Positions 1 to 8,717 are shown, counted from the first letter of the stretch. The stretch: 64,000 nucleotides of DNA from Avipropionibacterium sp050157065 (GCA_050157065.1 CP189573.1), one strand, 5' to 3'. The notes: generated by a model from the letters alone, not told the origin. Numbers and translations are program-made.

Positions 1-209
1 TCGTTGAAGTCGGTACGACCCTCCTCGAGGGCTTCGGCGACGCGTCCCTGCCAGACCTCGTTCCCGATCAGCCAGTCGAAGCTGTTGACCTGGATGTCGA
101 GGAGATCGGGGATCTCGAACGGTTCGGCGATCTTGGCGAACGAGATGCGACCCGTGGGAGAGATGACGTCGTGCTTCGAGGTGATGGTGGTGGTGCGCGA
201 GGCGGCCAA
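1..209 (-). CDS. rpoB: RNA polymerase beta subunit, N-terminal fragment
   Basis: This is the first 69 codons of the beta subunit of DNA-dependent RNA polymerase; the rest lies outside the window. Reading from a TTG start at 209, the protein contains ISFAKIAEPFEIPDLLDIQ and then SFDWLIGNEVWQGRVAEAL, the conserved N-terminal beta-subunit sequence. A good ribosome binding site (GGAAGGA) sits six bases before the TTG. It follows the mrp operon on the same strand; in most relatives rplL is a nearer neighbour. A strong promoter lies in the gap upstream, so rpoB is probably not dependent on read-through from mrp. Confidence 0.93.
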   Translation of the reverse strand, partial: MAASRTTTITSKHDVISPTGRISFAKIAEPFEIPDLLDIQVNSFDWLIGNEVWQGRVAEALEEGRTDFN

Positions 210-238
210 GAGTGGTCCTTCCGAAGGCACGCGAGCGA

Positions 239-267
239 TTGGATGCACGCTGAACGACCCGTGTCAA
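239..267 (-). promoter_or_regulatory. Possible second rpoB promoter
   Basis: A perfect TTGACA -35 hexamer (minus strand, 262-267) is followed after 17 bases by ATCCAA (239-244). The -10 is poor, so this is a weaker candidate than the one at 305-333. Tandem promoters before rpoB are known in actinobacteria. Confidence 0.3.
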
Positions 268-304
268 GCGCCACGGGTCATCGGTTTGCTTGGGGCAAAT
301 CAAC

Positions 305-333
305 AGTGTAGCCGAAATCGGCAGGGCTGTAAA
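305..333 (-). promoter_or_regulatory. Predicted sigma-70 type promoter of rpoB
   Basis: On the minus strand TTTACA (328-333) and TACACT (305-310) are separated by exactly 17 bases, a near-consensus housekeeping promoter, about 100 bases before the rpoB start. It is the best promoter-like sequence in the 210-471 gap. A bulged hairpin at 421-454 just downstream of mrpG could be a weak terminator for the mrp operon, which would make rpoB an independent unit. Confidence 0.6.
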
Positions 334-471
334 GGCTCCGCGCAGGGCGAAGCAGCCGAGTCAAACGGGGTGGTGCGGATCGAACGCTCGCGGCCTCCCC
401 GGACCGTTGTTCGAAGCATACCGCCTGAGGGTCACGGGGCAAGTACCTCGGCGGGTTCGGTGTGGACGGAC

Positions 472-945
472 TCAGTGCGGAGGTGGTGCCGACGGCCCGG
501 CCGCGGCATCCCCGGGGTCGTCGTCCACCCCGTCATCGGCCTGGTCATCAGGATCGGCGAGCTCGGCCACCTCGGACTCGGTCCGCTGCAGGATGAAGCC
601 GGCCTTGGCCAGGTCCTCGGCCAGCTCGTCGGTGGCAATGGCACCGTTCGAGACCTGGTGCGAGCGGTAGCCGGCCCGCGCCACCATGTGCGCCGACACC
701 GGCGAGGTCAGCAACTGCAGGACCGCGATCAGGAACAGCACCCCGATCACCCCCGGCTGGCGCAGTGTCACCCCGAGACCGGTGACCAGCATCAACAGCC
801 CCAGGGTCTGCGGCTTGGTCGCGGCGTGCATCCGGGTCAGGATGTCGGGGAACCGCACCAGCCCGACCGCGGCCGACAGGCACAGGAAGCAGCCCAGCAG
901 CACCAGCACCGCCCCGATCAGGTCGAACACCTCGTCCAGCGTCAT
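472..945 (-). CDS. mrpG: Mrp Na+/H+ antiporter subunit G
   Basis: Last subunit of a multisubunit monovalent cation/proton antiporter. The 157-residue protein has three hydrophobic segments in residues 1-95, including GLVRFPDILTRMHAATKPQT, the hallmark of the MrpG/PhaG/MnhG family. Beyond about residue 100 it carries an acidic, disordered tail (DPDDQADDGVDDDPGD) that ordinary MrpG lacks or has only in short form. ATG 945 overlaps the mrpF stop in an ATGA, so translation is coupled. It is the promoter-distal gene of the mrpACDEFG operon. Family identity is clear; the role of the tail is unknown. Confidence 0.92.
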   Translation of the reverse strand: MTLDEVFDLIGAVLVLLGCFLCLSAAVGLVRFPDILTRMHAATKPQTLGLLMLVTGLGVTLRQPGVIGVLFLIAVLQLLTSPVSAHMVARAGYRSHQVSNGAIATDELAEDLAKAGFILQRTESEVAELADPDDQADDGVDDDPGDAAAGPSAPPPH

Positions 946-1316
946 CGGGCAGCCCTCCCCTCGCCGTCGGACGTCTCGCCGTCGGACGTCTCGCCGTCGG
1001 AGGTCTCTGCGGCCGCGTCCGAGGTGGCGTGGGCCTCCTGGACCAGGGTGTTGCGGTCCTGGTCGGCGAAGAATCGGGCCGCGCTGAGCGATCCGGCGAA
1101 GGCGACCAACGAGACCACCAGCATGATCGGCAGGGTGGTCGCGTGGCGGTTGATGACGGCCTCCATGGTGAGCCCGGCCACCACCATCGCCAAGATGACG
1201 TCGGCGGAGATGATCCGGTCGAGGGTGGTCGGTCCCTTGGTCATGCGGTAGAGCGCGAGCAGGGCCGCCGCGGCGAGCATGACCACGCCGAGCCCCAGCA
1301 GGATGCTGACGATCAT
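942..1316 (-). CDS. mrpF: Mrp Na+/H+ antiporter subunit F
   Basis: A 124-residue membrane protein with three predicted transmembrane helices in residues 1-90 and the family signature TKGPTTLDRIISADVI. The C-terminal 25 residues contain a three-fold repeat TSDGE encoded by a 15-base DNA repeat around 950-1005, giving an acidic tail. Both ends overlap neighbours by four bases (ATGA with mrpE and mrpG), indicating strict co-translation of the antiporter complex. The tail repeat is probably length-variable between strains. Confidence 0.92.
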   Translation of the reverse strand: MIVSILLGLGVVMLAAAALLALYRMTKGPTTLDRIISADVILAMVVAGLTMEAVINRHATTLPIMLVVSLVAFAGSLSAARFFADQDRNTLVQEAHATSDAAAETSDGETSDGETSDGEGRAAR

Positions 1317-2011
1317 GTGCGCTCCTCCCCCGCTCCGTCCGTCGGCGTCTCCGGCGATGCCTGCGTCTCCGTCGACACCGGTGTCGGGTCGGCGCTGAAG
1401 ACGTCCTCGTACTCGTCCTCGGGCTCCTCGCCACCCGGCCCCTTGTCGCGGTTGTCGGGACGTGGCATCGGGGCTCCGGTACGGAGGCACTCCAGTTCCT
1501 CGTTCGAGCCGAGCGCCTTCAACACCCGGATCTCGGCGTCAAGGGCGGCCTGCTTGGCCGCCTCGAGGTCCTCGGGCCCCGACACGTCCATCACGTGCAC
1601 GTACAACGTGTCGGTGGAGCGACTGGCCTCGATCACCACGCTGCCCGGGACCAGGCACGTGAGCTCGGCGGCGATCGTCATGTACAGGTCGGAGTGCGAC
1701 CGCAGCGGCACCCGGATGACGGCGTTGTCGAACTTCTTGCCGAAGTGGAACACCGTCCCGACCACGGACAACGACGCCACCACCAGGTCGAGCACGAGCT
1801 TCACGCCGAGCCACAGCGCCCCGAGCGGCCGGAGCCGGCCGTGGAAGCTGATCGGCGGCAGCGGGAAGACGAGGGTGATGACCAGTCCGACGATGAGGCC
1901 GATCAGCACGTTCAGGATGCTCAGCTCGCCCCACAACAGCACCCAGACGACGGTCAGCGCGATGATCGTCTTGTACTGGAGGCCGTTGCGTCGGTCGGTC
2001 ATGGTCATCAT
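1313..2011 (-). CDS. mrpE: Mrp Na+/H+ antiporter subunit E
   Basis: A 232-residue MrpE-family protein. Two hydrophobic segments near residues 15-60 are followed by the family core (about residues 60-160), with NAVIRVPLRSHSDLYMTIAA and LTCLVPGSVVIE, typical of MrpE/MnhE/PhaE. Residues 185-232 are an acidic, Pro/Thr-rich tail (EEPEDEYEDV). The start is ATG 2011, or the adjacent ATG 2008, which overlap the mrpD stop as ATGATGA; the longer frame running to 2704 is antisense-like sequence within mrpD. It lies between mrpD and mrpF in the usual order. Confidence 0.91.
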   Translation of the reverse strand: MMTMTDRRNGLQYKTIIALTVVWVLLWGELSILNVLIGLIVGLVITLVFPLPPISFHGRLRPLGALWLGVKLVLDLVVASLSVVGTVFHFGKKFDNAVIRVPLRSHSDLYMTIAAELTCLVPGSVVIEASRSTDTLYVHVMDVSGPEDLEAAKQAALDAEIRVLKALGSNEELECLRTGAPMPRPDNRDKGPGGEEPEDEYEDVFSADPTPVSTETQASPETPTDGAGEERT

Positions 2012-3537
2012 CGGGGGCCCTCCCCGAGCACGGTCCGTACGTAGGCCACCGACGTCGAGTCCGCGGCGGCCCGCTCGCTGTAGGCGTACAGCGGCCCGCC
2101 GATGACGGTCAGCCCCAGCCCGGCCGCGACCAGCGCCGAGGCGATCAGTACCATGCCGGCCGGCATCCGGCGGCCCCGGCGCCGGACGATCAGCGCGTCC
2201 CGACCGTCGTCGGACTCCGGTGGTGCCCGCCAGAACGCCCGGTTCCAGACCTTGGCCATCGCGTACAGCGTGAGCAGGCTGGTCAGCACTCCGCCGGCGA
2301 CCAGCACGTACGCCAGCCAGCTCCCCTTGTCGACGCCGGCGGTCAGCAGGCCGATCTTGCCGATGAAGCCGGACATCGGTGGGATCCCGGCCAGGTTCAT
2401 CGCCGGGATGAAGAACAGCACCCCGACCATCGGGGACAGCGCGGCCAGGCCGCCGAGCTCCTTCAACGAGGTACTGCCGCCGCGGAGCTCGATCAGCCCG
2501 GTGACCAGGAACAGGGTGGTCTGGATGGTGATGTGGTGGGCGATGTAGAAGATGGCGCCGGCCAGTCCGGCCTCGGTCGCCAACGCGACGCCGAACACCA
2601 TGTAGCCGATGTGGCTGACCAGGGTGAACGACAGCATTCGTTTGATCTCCGACTGCGCCACCGCGCCGAGGATGCCGATCAGCATGGTCAGCAGGGCGGC
2701 CCACATCAGCAGCCCGCTGAGCGGGCTCTCGGGGAACAGCACCGTCTGGGTCCGCATGATCGCGTACACGCCGACCTTCGTCAGCAAGCCGGCGAACACG
2801 GCGGTGACCGGGGCCGGCGCGGTCGGGTACGAGTCGGGCAGCCAGGCCGAGAGCGGGAACACGGCGGCCTTGATCGAGAAGACGGTGAGCAGCAGCAGTT
2901 GCAGCGCGAGCTGGACCCCGGGCGGCAGCTCGGCGAGCCGGATCGACAGTGCCGCCATGTTCACCGTCCCGGTCGCGGCGTACACGGCGGCCAGGGCGAC
3001 CAGGAACAGCGACGAGGACAGCAGGTTCACCACCACGTACGTGGTGCCGGCACGGATCCGCTCCCCGGTACCGCCCAGGGTGATCAGCACGTACGACGCG
3101 AACAGCAACATCTCGAAGCCGACGAACAGGTTGAACAGGTCACCGGTCAGGAAGGCGTTGGAGACGCCGGCCGACAGCACCAGGAAGGTCGGGTGGAAGA
3201 TCGAGGTGGGCAGCCGGCGCGACCGCTCCGCCTCCTCCCGGGACCCCATCGAGAACATCAGCACCATCAAGGTGACGAGCACCGAGACCAGCAGCATCAG
3301 CGACGACAGCCGGTCGGCGACGAGTGCGATGCCGAGTCCGCCGGTCCACCCGCCCACCCAGAAGACCTGCGGGCCGGAGGTGTCGGTGACGTACATCAGG
3401 GTGCCGGCGATCACCGCGACACTGGTGAGCACCAGCAGGGAGATGAACCGCTGGACCCGGGGCCGACGACCGGCGGCGAGCGACAGGCCGGCACCGATCA
3501 GGCACAGCAGGACCGGCAGCGGGAGCAGGTTCGTCAT
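2008..3537 (-). CDS. mrpD: Mrp Na+/H+ antiporter subunit D
   Basis: A 509-residue polytopic protein of the NuoN/MrpD proton-translocating family with about 14 predicted helices. Conserved stretches include NLFVGFEMLLFASYVLI, the lysine-containing IKAAVFPLSAWLPDSYPTAP, and SEIKRMLSFTLVSHIGYM, matching the functional lysine and histidine helices of antiporter-like subunits. The start overlaps the mrpC stop (ATGA at 3534-3537). MrpA and MrpD together are thought to form the proton and sodium paths. Residues 425-470 form a basic loop (RRRGRRMP). Confidence 0.95.
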   Translation of the reverse strand: MTNLLPLPVLLCLIGAGLSLAAGRRPRVQRFISLLVLTSVAVIAGTLMYVTDTSGPQVFWVGGWTGGLGIALVADRLSSLMLLVSVLVTLMVLMFSMGSREEAERSRRLPTSIFHPTFLVLSAGVSNAFLTGDLFNLFVGFEMLLFASYVLITLGGTGERIRAGTTYVVVNLLSSSLFLVALAAVYAATGTVNMAALSIRLAELPPGVQLALQLLLLTVFSIKAAVFPLSAWLPDSYPTAPAPVTAVFAGLLTKVGVYAIMRTQTVLFPESPLSGLLMWAALLTMLIGILGAVAQSEIKRMLSFTLVSHIGYMVFGVALATEAGLAGAIFYIAHHITIQTTLFLVTGLIELRGGSTSLKELGGLAALSPMVGVLFFIPAMNLAGIPPMSGFIGKIGLLTAGVDKGSWLAYVLVAGGVLTSLLTLYAMAKVWNRAFWRAPPESDDGRDALIVRRRGRRMPAGMVLIASALVAAGLGLTVIGGPLYAYSERAAADSTSVAYVRTVLGEGPR

Positions 3538-4151
3538 GTGCGCTCCTCCTGCTCAGCCTCGGACTTCGCGACCCCGGTCCCCTCGTCGGTCATCTCGTCG
3601 TCAGTCATCTCGTCGTCGGCCACCTCGTCGTCGGCCGCCTCGTCGTCGGCCGCCTCGTCGTCGACCCGCCGCGCTTCTCGGGCCGCTTCGGAGTCCTGCA
3701 CCACACCGGGGACGCCGCCGTCGTCCGGGCCGTCGTCCTCGTCCGGCACGGCGCCCTCCTCGCTCTCGTCGTACGACTGCGATGCCTCGTCGGCCTCGGC
3801 CAGCCGAATGATCCGGTTGTCCTCGACGTCGTCCTGGGCCTCGTCGTGACCGTTCAGCTGGAAGCTGCGGTACGCCACGGTCAGCATGAACGCCGCCGTG
3901 CCGAGGGTGATCACGATCGCGGTGAGCACCATGGCCTGTGGCAACGAGTCACTCATGTCGCCGGCCGGCACCAGGTCGATGATCGGCGCCTCCTTGGCCG
4001 GGCCGGAGGCGACCAGGAACAGCATGTTGACGCCGTTGCTGGTCATCACGACGCCGACCAGGATCCGGGTCAGCGACCGTTCCAGCATCAGATAGATGCC
4101 GGCGGCGATCAGGATGCCGGCGGTCACCAGCAGCACGATGTTGGGGCTCAT
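3534..4151 (-). CDS. mrpC: Mrp Na+/H+ antiporter subunit C with long acidic tail
   Basis: NuoK-like subunit. Residues 1-105 contain three predicted helices and the motif LVGVVMTSNGVNMLFLV, as in MrpC/MnhC. Family members usually end near residue 115. Here another 90-100 strongly acidic residues follow, ending in about five tandem units of the type AADDE/MTDDE encoded by 15-base repeats at about 3590-3660. The tail should face the cytoplasm if the NuoK topology holds. ATG 4151 overlaps the mrpA stop and the stop overlaps mrpD. Confidence 0.93.
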   Translation of the reverse strand: MSPNIVLLVTAGILIAAGIYLMLERSLTRILVGVVMTSNGVNMLFLVASGPAKEAPIIDLVPAGDMSDSLPQAMVLTAIVITLGTAAFMLTVAYRSFQLNGHDEAQDDVEDNRIIRLAEADEASQSYDESEEGAVPDEDDGPDDGGVPGVVQDSEAAREARRVDDEAADDEAADDEVADDEMTDDEMTDEGTGVAKSEAEQEERT

Positions 4152-7100
4152 CGCTCACCACCGTGCGCCGCCGAGGCTTCGGGATGCTGGGCCAGGTAGC
4201 GGCTGACCCCGGAGATTGCCTCGTCGGTGTCGGGCTTCACCGCCGGGGCGCGGTCCTCGTCCTCGTGCTGGTCGATGCCGGCGCCGAGGCTGCGGGCGAG
4301 GTCGAGCATCACGCCGATCACCACCAGGTAGACGCCCACGTCGAAGAACAGCGAGGTGACGATGTGCCAGGTGCCGAGCAGCGGCAGCACCCCGAACGGC
4401 GTCTGCAGCTCGGCCAGGAACGGGATGTGGATGTCGATCGCGTAGCTCTCCAGCACGCGCCCACCGAACGCCAGCGGGGCCAGCGCCGACATCCCGGCGA
4501 CGAGCAGGCCGGCGCCCAGCACCCGGCCGGCGTCGACCGGGGCCGCCTCGTCGAGCTCGTTGCGCCCCCCGGCCAGGTAGCGCACCATCAACGCCAGACC
4601 GGCGATCAGCCCACCCGCGAATCCGCCACCGGGCGACTCGTGGCCCACGTACATGACGTAGACCGACGTCATCACCATCACCGGGAACAACAGTCGGGTG
4701 ATCACCTCGAAGATGATCGAACGCTGCTTCGGCGACAGGGCCTCCCCGCCCCGCAGCCACGACAGTCGGCCGCTGGTCCGCTGGCCGGTGCCGCTGACGT
4801 GGCGACGGCCCTGACGCTGGGCCACACCGGCGGTGCCGGTGAGGTACCTGGTCCGGATGAAGATCAGGCTGGCGACACCGGTGGCCGCGGCGACCAGCAC
4901 CGAGATCTCGCCGAGGGTGTCCCAGGCACGGATGTCCACCAGGGTGACGTTGACGATGTTGCGGCCGTAGCCGTACGTGTAGGCGACCTCGTGGTACGCC
5001 GTCGAGATCGGCTCGGCGACCCGCGAGCCGGCCGACACGAACACGATCGTGCACACCACCACCGCGACCGACACCGCAACCGCGATCCGCCACCACCGGG
5101 AGGCCTGCAGCGGCCGGTCGGTGAAGTACTTCGGCAGCTTCCGCATCACCAGGACGAAGACGATCAGCGTGACGGTCTCCACCAGCACCTGGGTGAGGGC
5201 GAGGTCCGGGCCGCCGTGCAGCAGGAACATCATCGCGGTGCCGTAGCCGGTGACTCCGAGCAGGATGACCGCCTTGAGCCGGCCTCTGGCACCGACCGCG
5301 GCGAGCGCGGCGACCATGATGACGACACCGACGACCGCCTGGGGCGGCGAGTCGAACCAGATCAGCCTGGACGGCCAGTGCTGCATCACCAGCAGGGTCC
5401 CACCGGGCAGCGCGACCACCGTCAGCAGGATCGTGCCCAGGTAGAGCGGGAGCGAACCCCGCTGGGTCACCGCGGTCACCTCGACGGCCAGCCGGTCGAC
5501 TCCGCGCATCAGCTTCAGGTAGGCACCCTCGGCCGACACGGCGGAGGGAAAGCCCGACTGCATCGCGATGATCGTGTCCTGCAGCCAGAACAGCACGACA
5601 CCGGCCACCAGGATGCCACCGGAGATCGCCAGCGGCACGGTGAGCCCGTGCCACAGCGCGAGACCGTGCCCCTCCTTGCCGACGGTGACGGTCGCGACGT
5701 ACGGCTCGAACAGGCCGCTGAGCACCGGCCCCAGGAAACCACCGGCCAGACTGGCCAGCCCGAGCGCGACCGGTGCGAACGCGAAGCCGGGCGGCACCGC
5801 CGCGACCTTGAGCTCGATCGTGCTGCCACGCTTGTCGCCGAAGGCACCCCACAGGAACCGCAGCGTGTAGGCCGTCGTCATCACCGACCCGGCGACGACC
5901 GCGGCGACCAGCAGCAGGCTCGGGCCGGGCGGGAACTGTGGCAGGTCGCCGCGCAGGTTGAGCAGGGCCTCGAGGGCGGCCTCCTTGCCGAGGAACCCGA
6001 CCAGGGGCGGCACCCCGGCCATCGAGGCACCGGCCAGGACGGCGGCGATCGCGACGAACGGCATCTTGCGGCCGACCCGGGAAAGCTTGCGCAGGTCGCG
6101 GGTGCCGGTGGAGTGGTCGACGACGCCGACCACGAGGAACAGGGTGGCCTTGAACAGGGCGTGGGCGACCACGACCGACAGCGCGGCGAGGGCCCCGGAC
6201 CGGGTGCCCAGGCCGCACAGCACCACCATGAAGCCGAGTTGGCTGACCGTGCCGTACGCGAGCAGCAGCTTGATGTCGTTCTGGGTGAGCGCTCGCCAGC
6301 CGCCGACCACCATCGTGATCGCCCCCAGCCCGAGCAGCACCGGACGCCAGCCGGGGACCGAGGCGAACACCGGAGCGAGGAGAGCCACCAGGTAGACCCC
6401 GGCCTTGACCATGGCGGCGGCGTGCAGGTAGGCCGACACCGGGGTGGGCGCGGCCATCGCACCGGGCAACCAGAAGTGGAACGGCACGATCGCCGACTTG
6501 GTCACCGCCCCGATGAGGATCAACAGCACCGCACCGATCATCAGCGGCGGCCAGGTGGTGGGGTCTAGCGTCCCCGAGGCGAGTCCGTCGGAGACGATGG
6601 CGAGGGTTTCGGAGATCGAGAAGGTGCCGACCTGGACGCCGAGGATGATGATGCCGAACAACATCGCCAGGCCACCGAAGGTGGTGACGATCAGAGCATT
6701 GAGAGCGGCACCGCGGTTGGCCGCCCGGCTCGGGGTGTGACCGATGAGCAGGTAGGAGAAGACCGTGGTCAGCTCCCAGAAGACGTAGAACAGCAGGAAG
6801 TTGTCAGCGGTCACCAGTCCGAACATGGTGCCGGCGAAGGCGACCAACACCCCGGCGCAGCGCGCCTTCGGGCTGTCGTGGGCGAAGTACCACCGGCAGT
6901 AGAACAGCACCAGCGACCCGATGCCGGACACCACCAGGCCCAGCACCCACTGCAGTGTGCCCAGCCGCAGCGTCAGGTCCAGGTCGAGGCTGGGGATCCA
7001 CGCGTACCGCTCGACGATCTGGCCGCCACCGATCACGGCCGGACCCTGCAGCGCCAGCCAGCCGAAGGTCACCGCCGGCGGGATCGCCATCACCCAGAAC

Positions 7101-7177
7101 ATGCGGTTGCCGATCCAGCGCGCCAACAGGGGCGCCAGCACGGCTGTTCCGAAGTGGACGGCGATGAGAATGATCAA
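4148..7177 (-). CDS. mrpA: Mrp Na+/H+ antiporter subunit A (A-B fusion)
   Basis: The large subunit, 1009 residues. Residues 1 to about 780 resemble NuoL, with HDSPKARCAGVLVAFAGT, FYVFWELTTVFSYLLIG and KSAIVPFHFWLPGAMAAPTP, the conserved lysine/histidine helices. Residues 800-1009 correspond to MrpB (RSIIFEVITRLLFPVMVM and GHESPGGGFAGGLIAG), so A and B are fused, as is common for group 1 Mrp systems. The start is TTG 7177; no stronger in-frame start is evident. It is the first gene of the operon, 198 bases after rplL and behind the rplL terminator, so it probably has its own promoter in 7178-7315. Confidence 0.95.
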   Translation of the reverse strand: MIILIAVHFGTAVLAPLLARWIGNRMFWVMAIPPAVTFGWLALQGPAVIGGGQIVERYAWIPSLDLDLTLRLGTLQWVLGLVVSGIGSLVLFYCRWYFAHDSPKARCAGVLVAFAGTMFGLVTADNFLLFYVFWELTTVFSYLLIGHTPSRAANRGAALNALIVTTFGGLAMLFGIIILGVQVGTFSISETLAIVSDGLASGTLDPTTWPPLMIGAVLLILIGAVTKSAIVPFHFWLPGAMAAPTPVSAYLHAAAMVKAGVYLVALLAPVFASVPGWRPVLLGLGAITMVVGGWRALTQNDIKLLLAYGTVSQLGFMVVLCGLGTRSGALAALSVVVAHALFKATLFLVVGVVDHSTGTRDLRKLSRVGRKMPFVAIAAVLAGASMAGVPPLVGFLGKEAALEALLNLRGDLPQFPPGPSLLLVAAVVAGSVMTTAYTLRFLWGAFGDKRGSTIELKVAAVPPGFAFAPVALGLASLAGGFLGPVLSGLFEPYVATVTVGKEGHGLALWHGLTVPLAISGGILVAGVVLFWLQDTIIAMQSGFPSAVSAEGAYLKLMRGVDRLAVEVTAVTQRGSLPLYLGTILLTVVALPGGTLLVMQHWPSRLIWFDSPPQAVVGVVIMVAALAAVGARGRLKAVILLGVTGYGTAMMFLLHGGPDLALTQVLVETVTLIVFVLVMRKLPKYFTDRPLQASRWWRIAVAVSVAVVVCTIVFVSAGSRVAEPISTAYHEVAYTYGYGRNIVNVTLVDIRAWDTLGEISVLVAAATGVASLIFIRTRYLTGTAGVAQRQGRRHVSGTGQRTSGRLSWLRGGEALSPKQRSIIFEVITRLLFPVMVMTSVYVMYVGHESPGGGFAGGLIAGLALMVRYLAGGRNELDEAAPVDAGRVLGAGLLVAGMSALAPLAFGGRVLESYAIDIHIPFLAELQTPFGVLPLLGTWHIVTSLFFDVGVYLVVIGVMLDLARSLGAGIDQHEDEDRAPAVKPDTDEAISGVSRYLAQHPEASAAHGGER

Positions 7178-7315
7178 CGAGGTCGGACCCTGTCGTGGTT
7201 GGCATGGTCACCGACGGCGAACCGAGGCGGAGCGGGATGGTGCGTACTTTAACCGATGGCTCCGACGGAGCCCGGTCGTGCCCGCCGTGGGCGGCAGGAG
7301 CCCGGAGGACGCCGA

Positions 7316-7349
7316 ACGGCGGGCACCCCGTGGTGGGGGTGCCCGCCGT
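7316..7349 (-). terminator. Hairpin terminator after rplL
   Basis: A perfect 14-bp stem (7316-7329 with 7336-7349) and a six-base loop, about 30 bases downstream of the rplL stop. There is no long U-run, as is usual in GC-rich actinobacteria. It separates the rplJL unit from the mrp operon. Confidence 0.7.
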
Positions 7350-7375
7350 CCGAACGGGTGTGGGCGGAGCTCAGG

Positions 7376-7771
7376 TCACTTGACGGTGACGCTGGCGCCG
7401 GCCTTCTCCAGGGCCTCCTTGGCCTTCTCGGCCACGTCCTTGGCAACCTTCTCCAGGACCGGCTTCGGCGCGCCCTCGACCAGGTCCTTGGCCTCCTTCA
7501 GGCCGAGGCTGGTGAGGGTGCGCACCTCCTTGATGACCTGGATCTTCTTGTCGCCGGCGGCCTCGAGGATCACGTCGACCTCGTCGGAACCGGCGTCCTC
7601 CTCGGCGGCAGCACCCGGGGCGCCCGGGGCACCCGCAGCGGCGGCCACGGCCACCGGGGCGGCGGCGGAGACGTCGAAGGTCTCCTCGAACTGCTTCACG
7701 AACTCGGAGAGCTCGATCAGGGTCATCTCCTTGAACGCGTCAAGGAGCTCGTCGGTGCTCAGCTTTGCCAT
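7376..7771 (-). CDS. rplL: 50S ribosomal protein L7/L12
   Basis: The stalk protein of the large ribosomal subunit that recruits translation factors; 131 residues, normal length. The N-terminal dimerisation domain (MAKLSTDELLDAFKEMTLIE), an Ala/Gly/Pro hinge (residues 35-58) and the C-terminal domain (KKIQVIKEVRTLTSLGLKEA) are all present. The start is ATG 7771, seven bases after the rplJ stop; the longer open frame to 7888 lies inside rplJ. It is co-transcribed with rplJ. Confidence 0.97.
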   Translation of the reverse strand: MAKLSTDELLDAFKEMTLIELSEFVKQFEETFDVSAAAPVAVAAAAGAPGAPGAAAEEDAGSDEVDVILEAAGDKKIQVIKEVRTLTSLGLKEAKDLVEGAPKPVLEKVAKDVAEKAKEALEKAGASVTVK

Positions 7772-7778
7772 GTCTTCC

Positions 7779-8417
7779 TCACTTCTCCTCGGCAGCGGGC
7801 GCTGCGTCGTTCTCGGCAGCGGGTGCTGCAGGTTCGTTCTCGGTGTTGTCTTCCGACTTCTGGTCCTGGGCGGCGGCACCGGGGCCACCGATCAGGGCAG
7901 GGTTCTCCGCCGCCGCGGTCTGCAGGGCGCCCAGACCTCGGGCGACCTTCGACAGCGGAGCAGCCAGCAACGACACGGCGCGCTGCGGAGCAGCCTTCAT
8001 GCCGCCGGCCAGCTTGGCGAGGAGGACCTCGCGCGATTCGAGGTCGGCCAGCTTCTTGACCTCGTCGGTGGTCAGGACCTTTCCGTCCAGCACACCACCC
8101 TTGATCACCAGAAGCGGATTGTCCTTGGCGAAGTCACGCAGTCCCTTCGCGACGTTGACGGGGTCACCGTCGACGAAGGCGATCGCCGTCGGGCCGGTGA
8201 GGAGGTCGTCCAGACCCTCGACACCCGCCTCCTTCGCAGCGATCTTGGTCAGCGTGTTCTTCGACACGGCGTAGGTGGCGTCCTCACCCAGTGCGCGGCG
8301 GAGCGTCTGCAGCTCCGTCACGGTGAGGCCGCGGTACTCGGTCAGCACGGCGCCACTGGAGTTGGTGAACTTGTCCTTCAACTCCGCGACGACGGCCACT
8401 CTGTCCGGGCTCGCCAT
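7779..8417 (-). CDS. rplJ: 50S ribosomal protein L10
   Basis: L10 anchors the L7/L12 stalk. Of its 212 residues, 1-170 are the canonical fold (SSGAVLTEYRGLTVTELQTL and TYAVSKNTLTKIAAKEAG). The last 40 residues are an acidic, Ala-rich extension (PAAPAAENDAAPAAEEK) longer than in E. coli but common in actinobacteria. The start is ATG 8417, preceded by AAGGGAGA; an ATG five codons upstream lacks a ribosome site. The 5' leader contains a hairpin followed by a T-run, consistent with the autoregulated L10 leader. Confidence 0.96.
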   Translation of the reverse strand: MASPDRVAVVAELKDKFTNSSGAVLTEYRGLTVTELQTLRRALGEDATYAVSKNTLTKIAAKEAGVEGLDDLLTGPTAIAFVDGDPVNVAKGLRDFAKDNPLLVIKGGVLDGKVLTTDEVKKLADLESREVLLAKLAGGMKAAPQRAVSLLAAPLSKVARGLGALQTAAAENPALIGGPGAAAQDQKSEDNTENEPAAPAAENDAAPAAEEK

Positions 8418-8516
8418 GGATCTCCCTTCCACTTCCGTCTCGACGACCCGCAGGTACGGGCCGACCGTTCGGCCTTCGGCAGTGAGGCGGACTCGGGCCC
8501 GTCAGGCTCCGGAAAT

Positions 8517-8548
8517 GGAAAAGGCCCCGTGCGCAGCGCAAACGGGGC
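8517..8548 (-). promoter_or_regulatory. Attenuator hairpin in the rplJ leader
   Basis: On the minus strand a GCCCCGT/ACGGGGC stem (8542-8548 with 8524-8530) with an 11-base loop is followed directly by CTTTTCC, the only terminator-like hairpin with a T-run in this gap. It lies about 110 bases before rplJ, where L10 leader regulation occurs in many bacteria. The specific fold is inference; I did not identify the L10-L12 binding kink-turn. Confidence 0.5.
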
Positions 8549-8656
8549 AGGCGGGGAGGTCAGCCACCCGGCCTTCGTCGTTCACCTGCGCGGGCCCTCC
8601 GTACGGAGGCTTCGGGTCGAGCGTGCTCGGCCAACCAGCGGTCTTCGGCGTCGACC

Positions 8657-8686
8657 ATCGTACGGGACCGGGCCGAGGTGCTCCAA
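8657..8686 (-). promoter_or_regulatory. Possible rplJ promoter
   Basis: Minus-strand TTGGAG (8681-8686) and TACGAT (8657-8662) are spaced by 18 bases, upstream of the leader hairpin. This would give a leader of about 230 bases before rplJ. Confidence 0.4.
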
Positions 8687-8717
8687 ATCCATGCGTTGGC
8701 GCCACCCGAGTCCGCCA

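Noticed and set aside
2533..3849. Plus-strand open frame of 438 codons opposite mrpD/mrpC
   Set aside because: Low-complexity translation, no ribosome site, fully antisense to real genes.
4163..6568. 801-codon plus-strand open frame opposite mrpA
   Set aside because: His/Gln/Arg/Gly-rich translation with no family features; it mirrors the codon bias of mrpA on the other strand.
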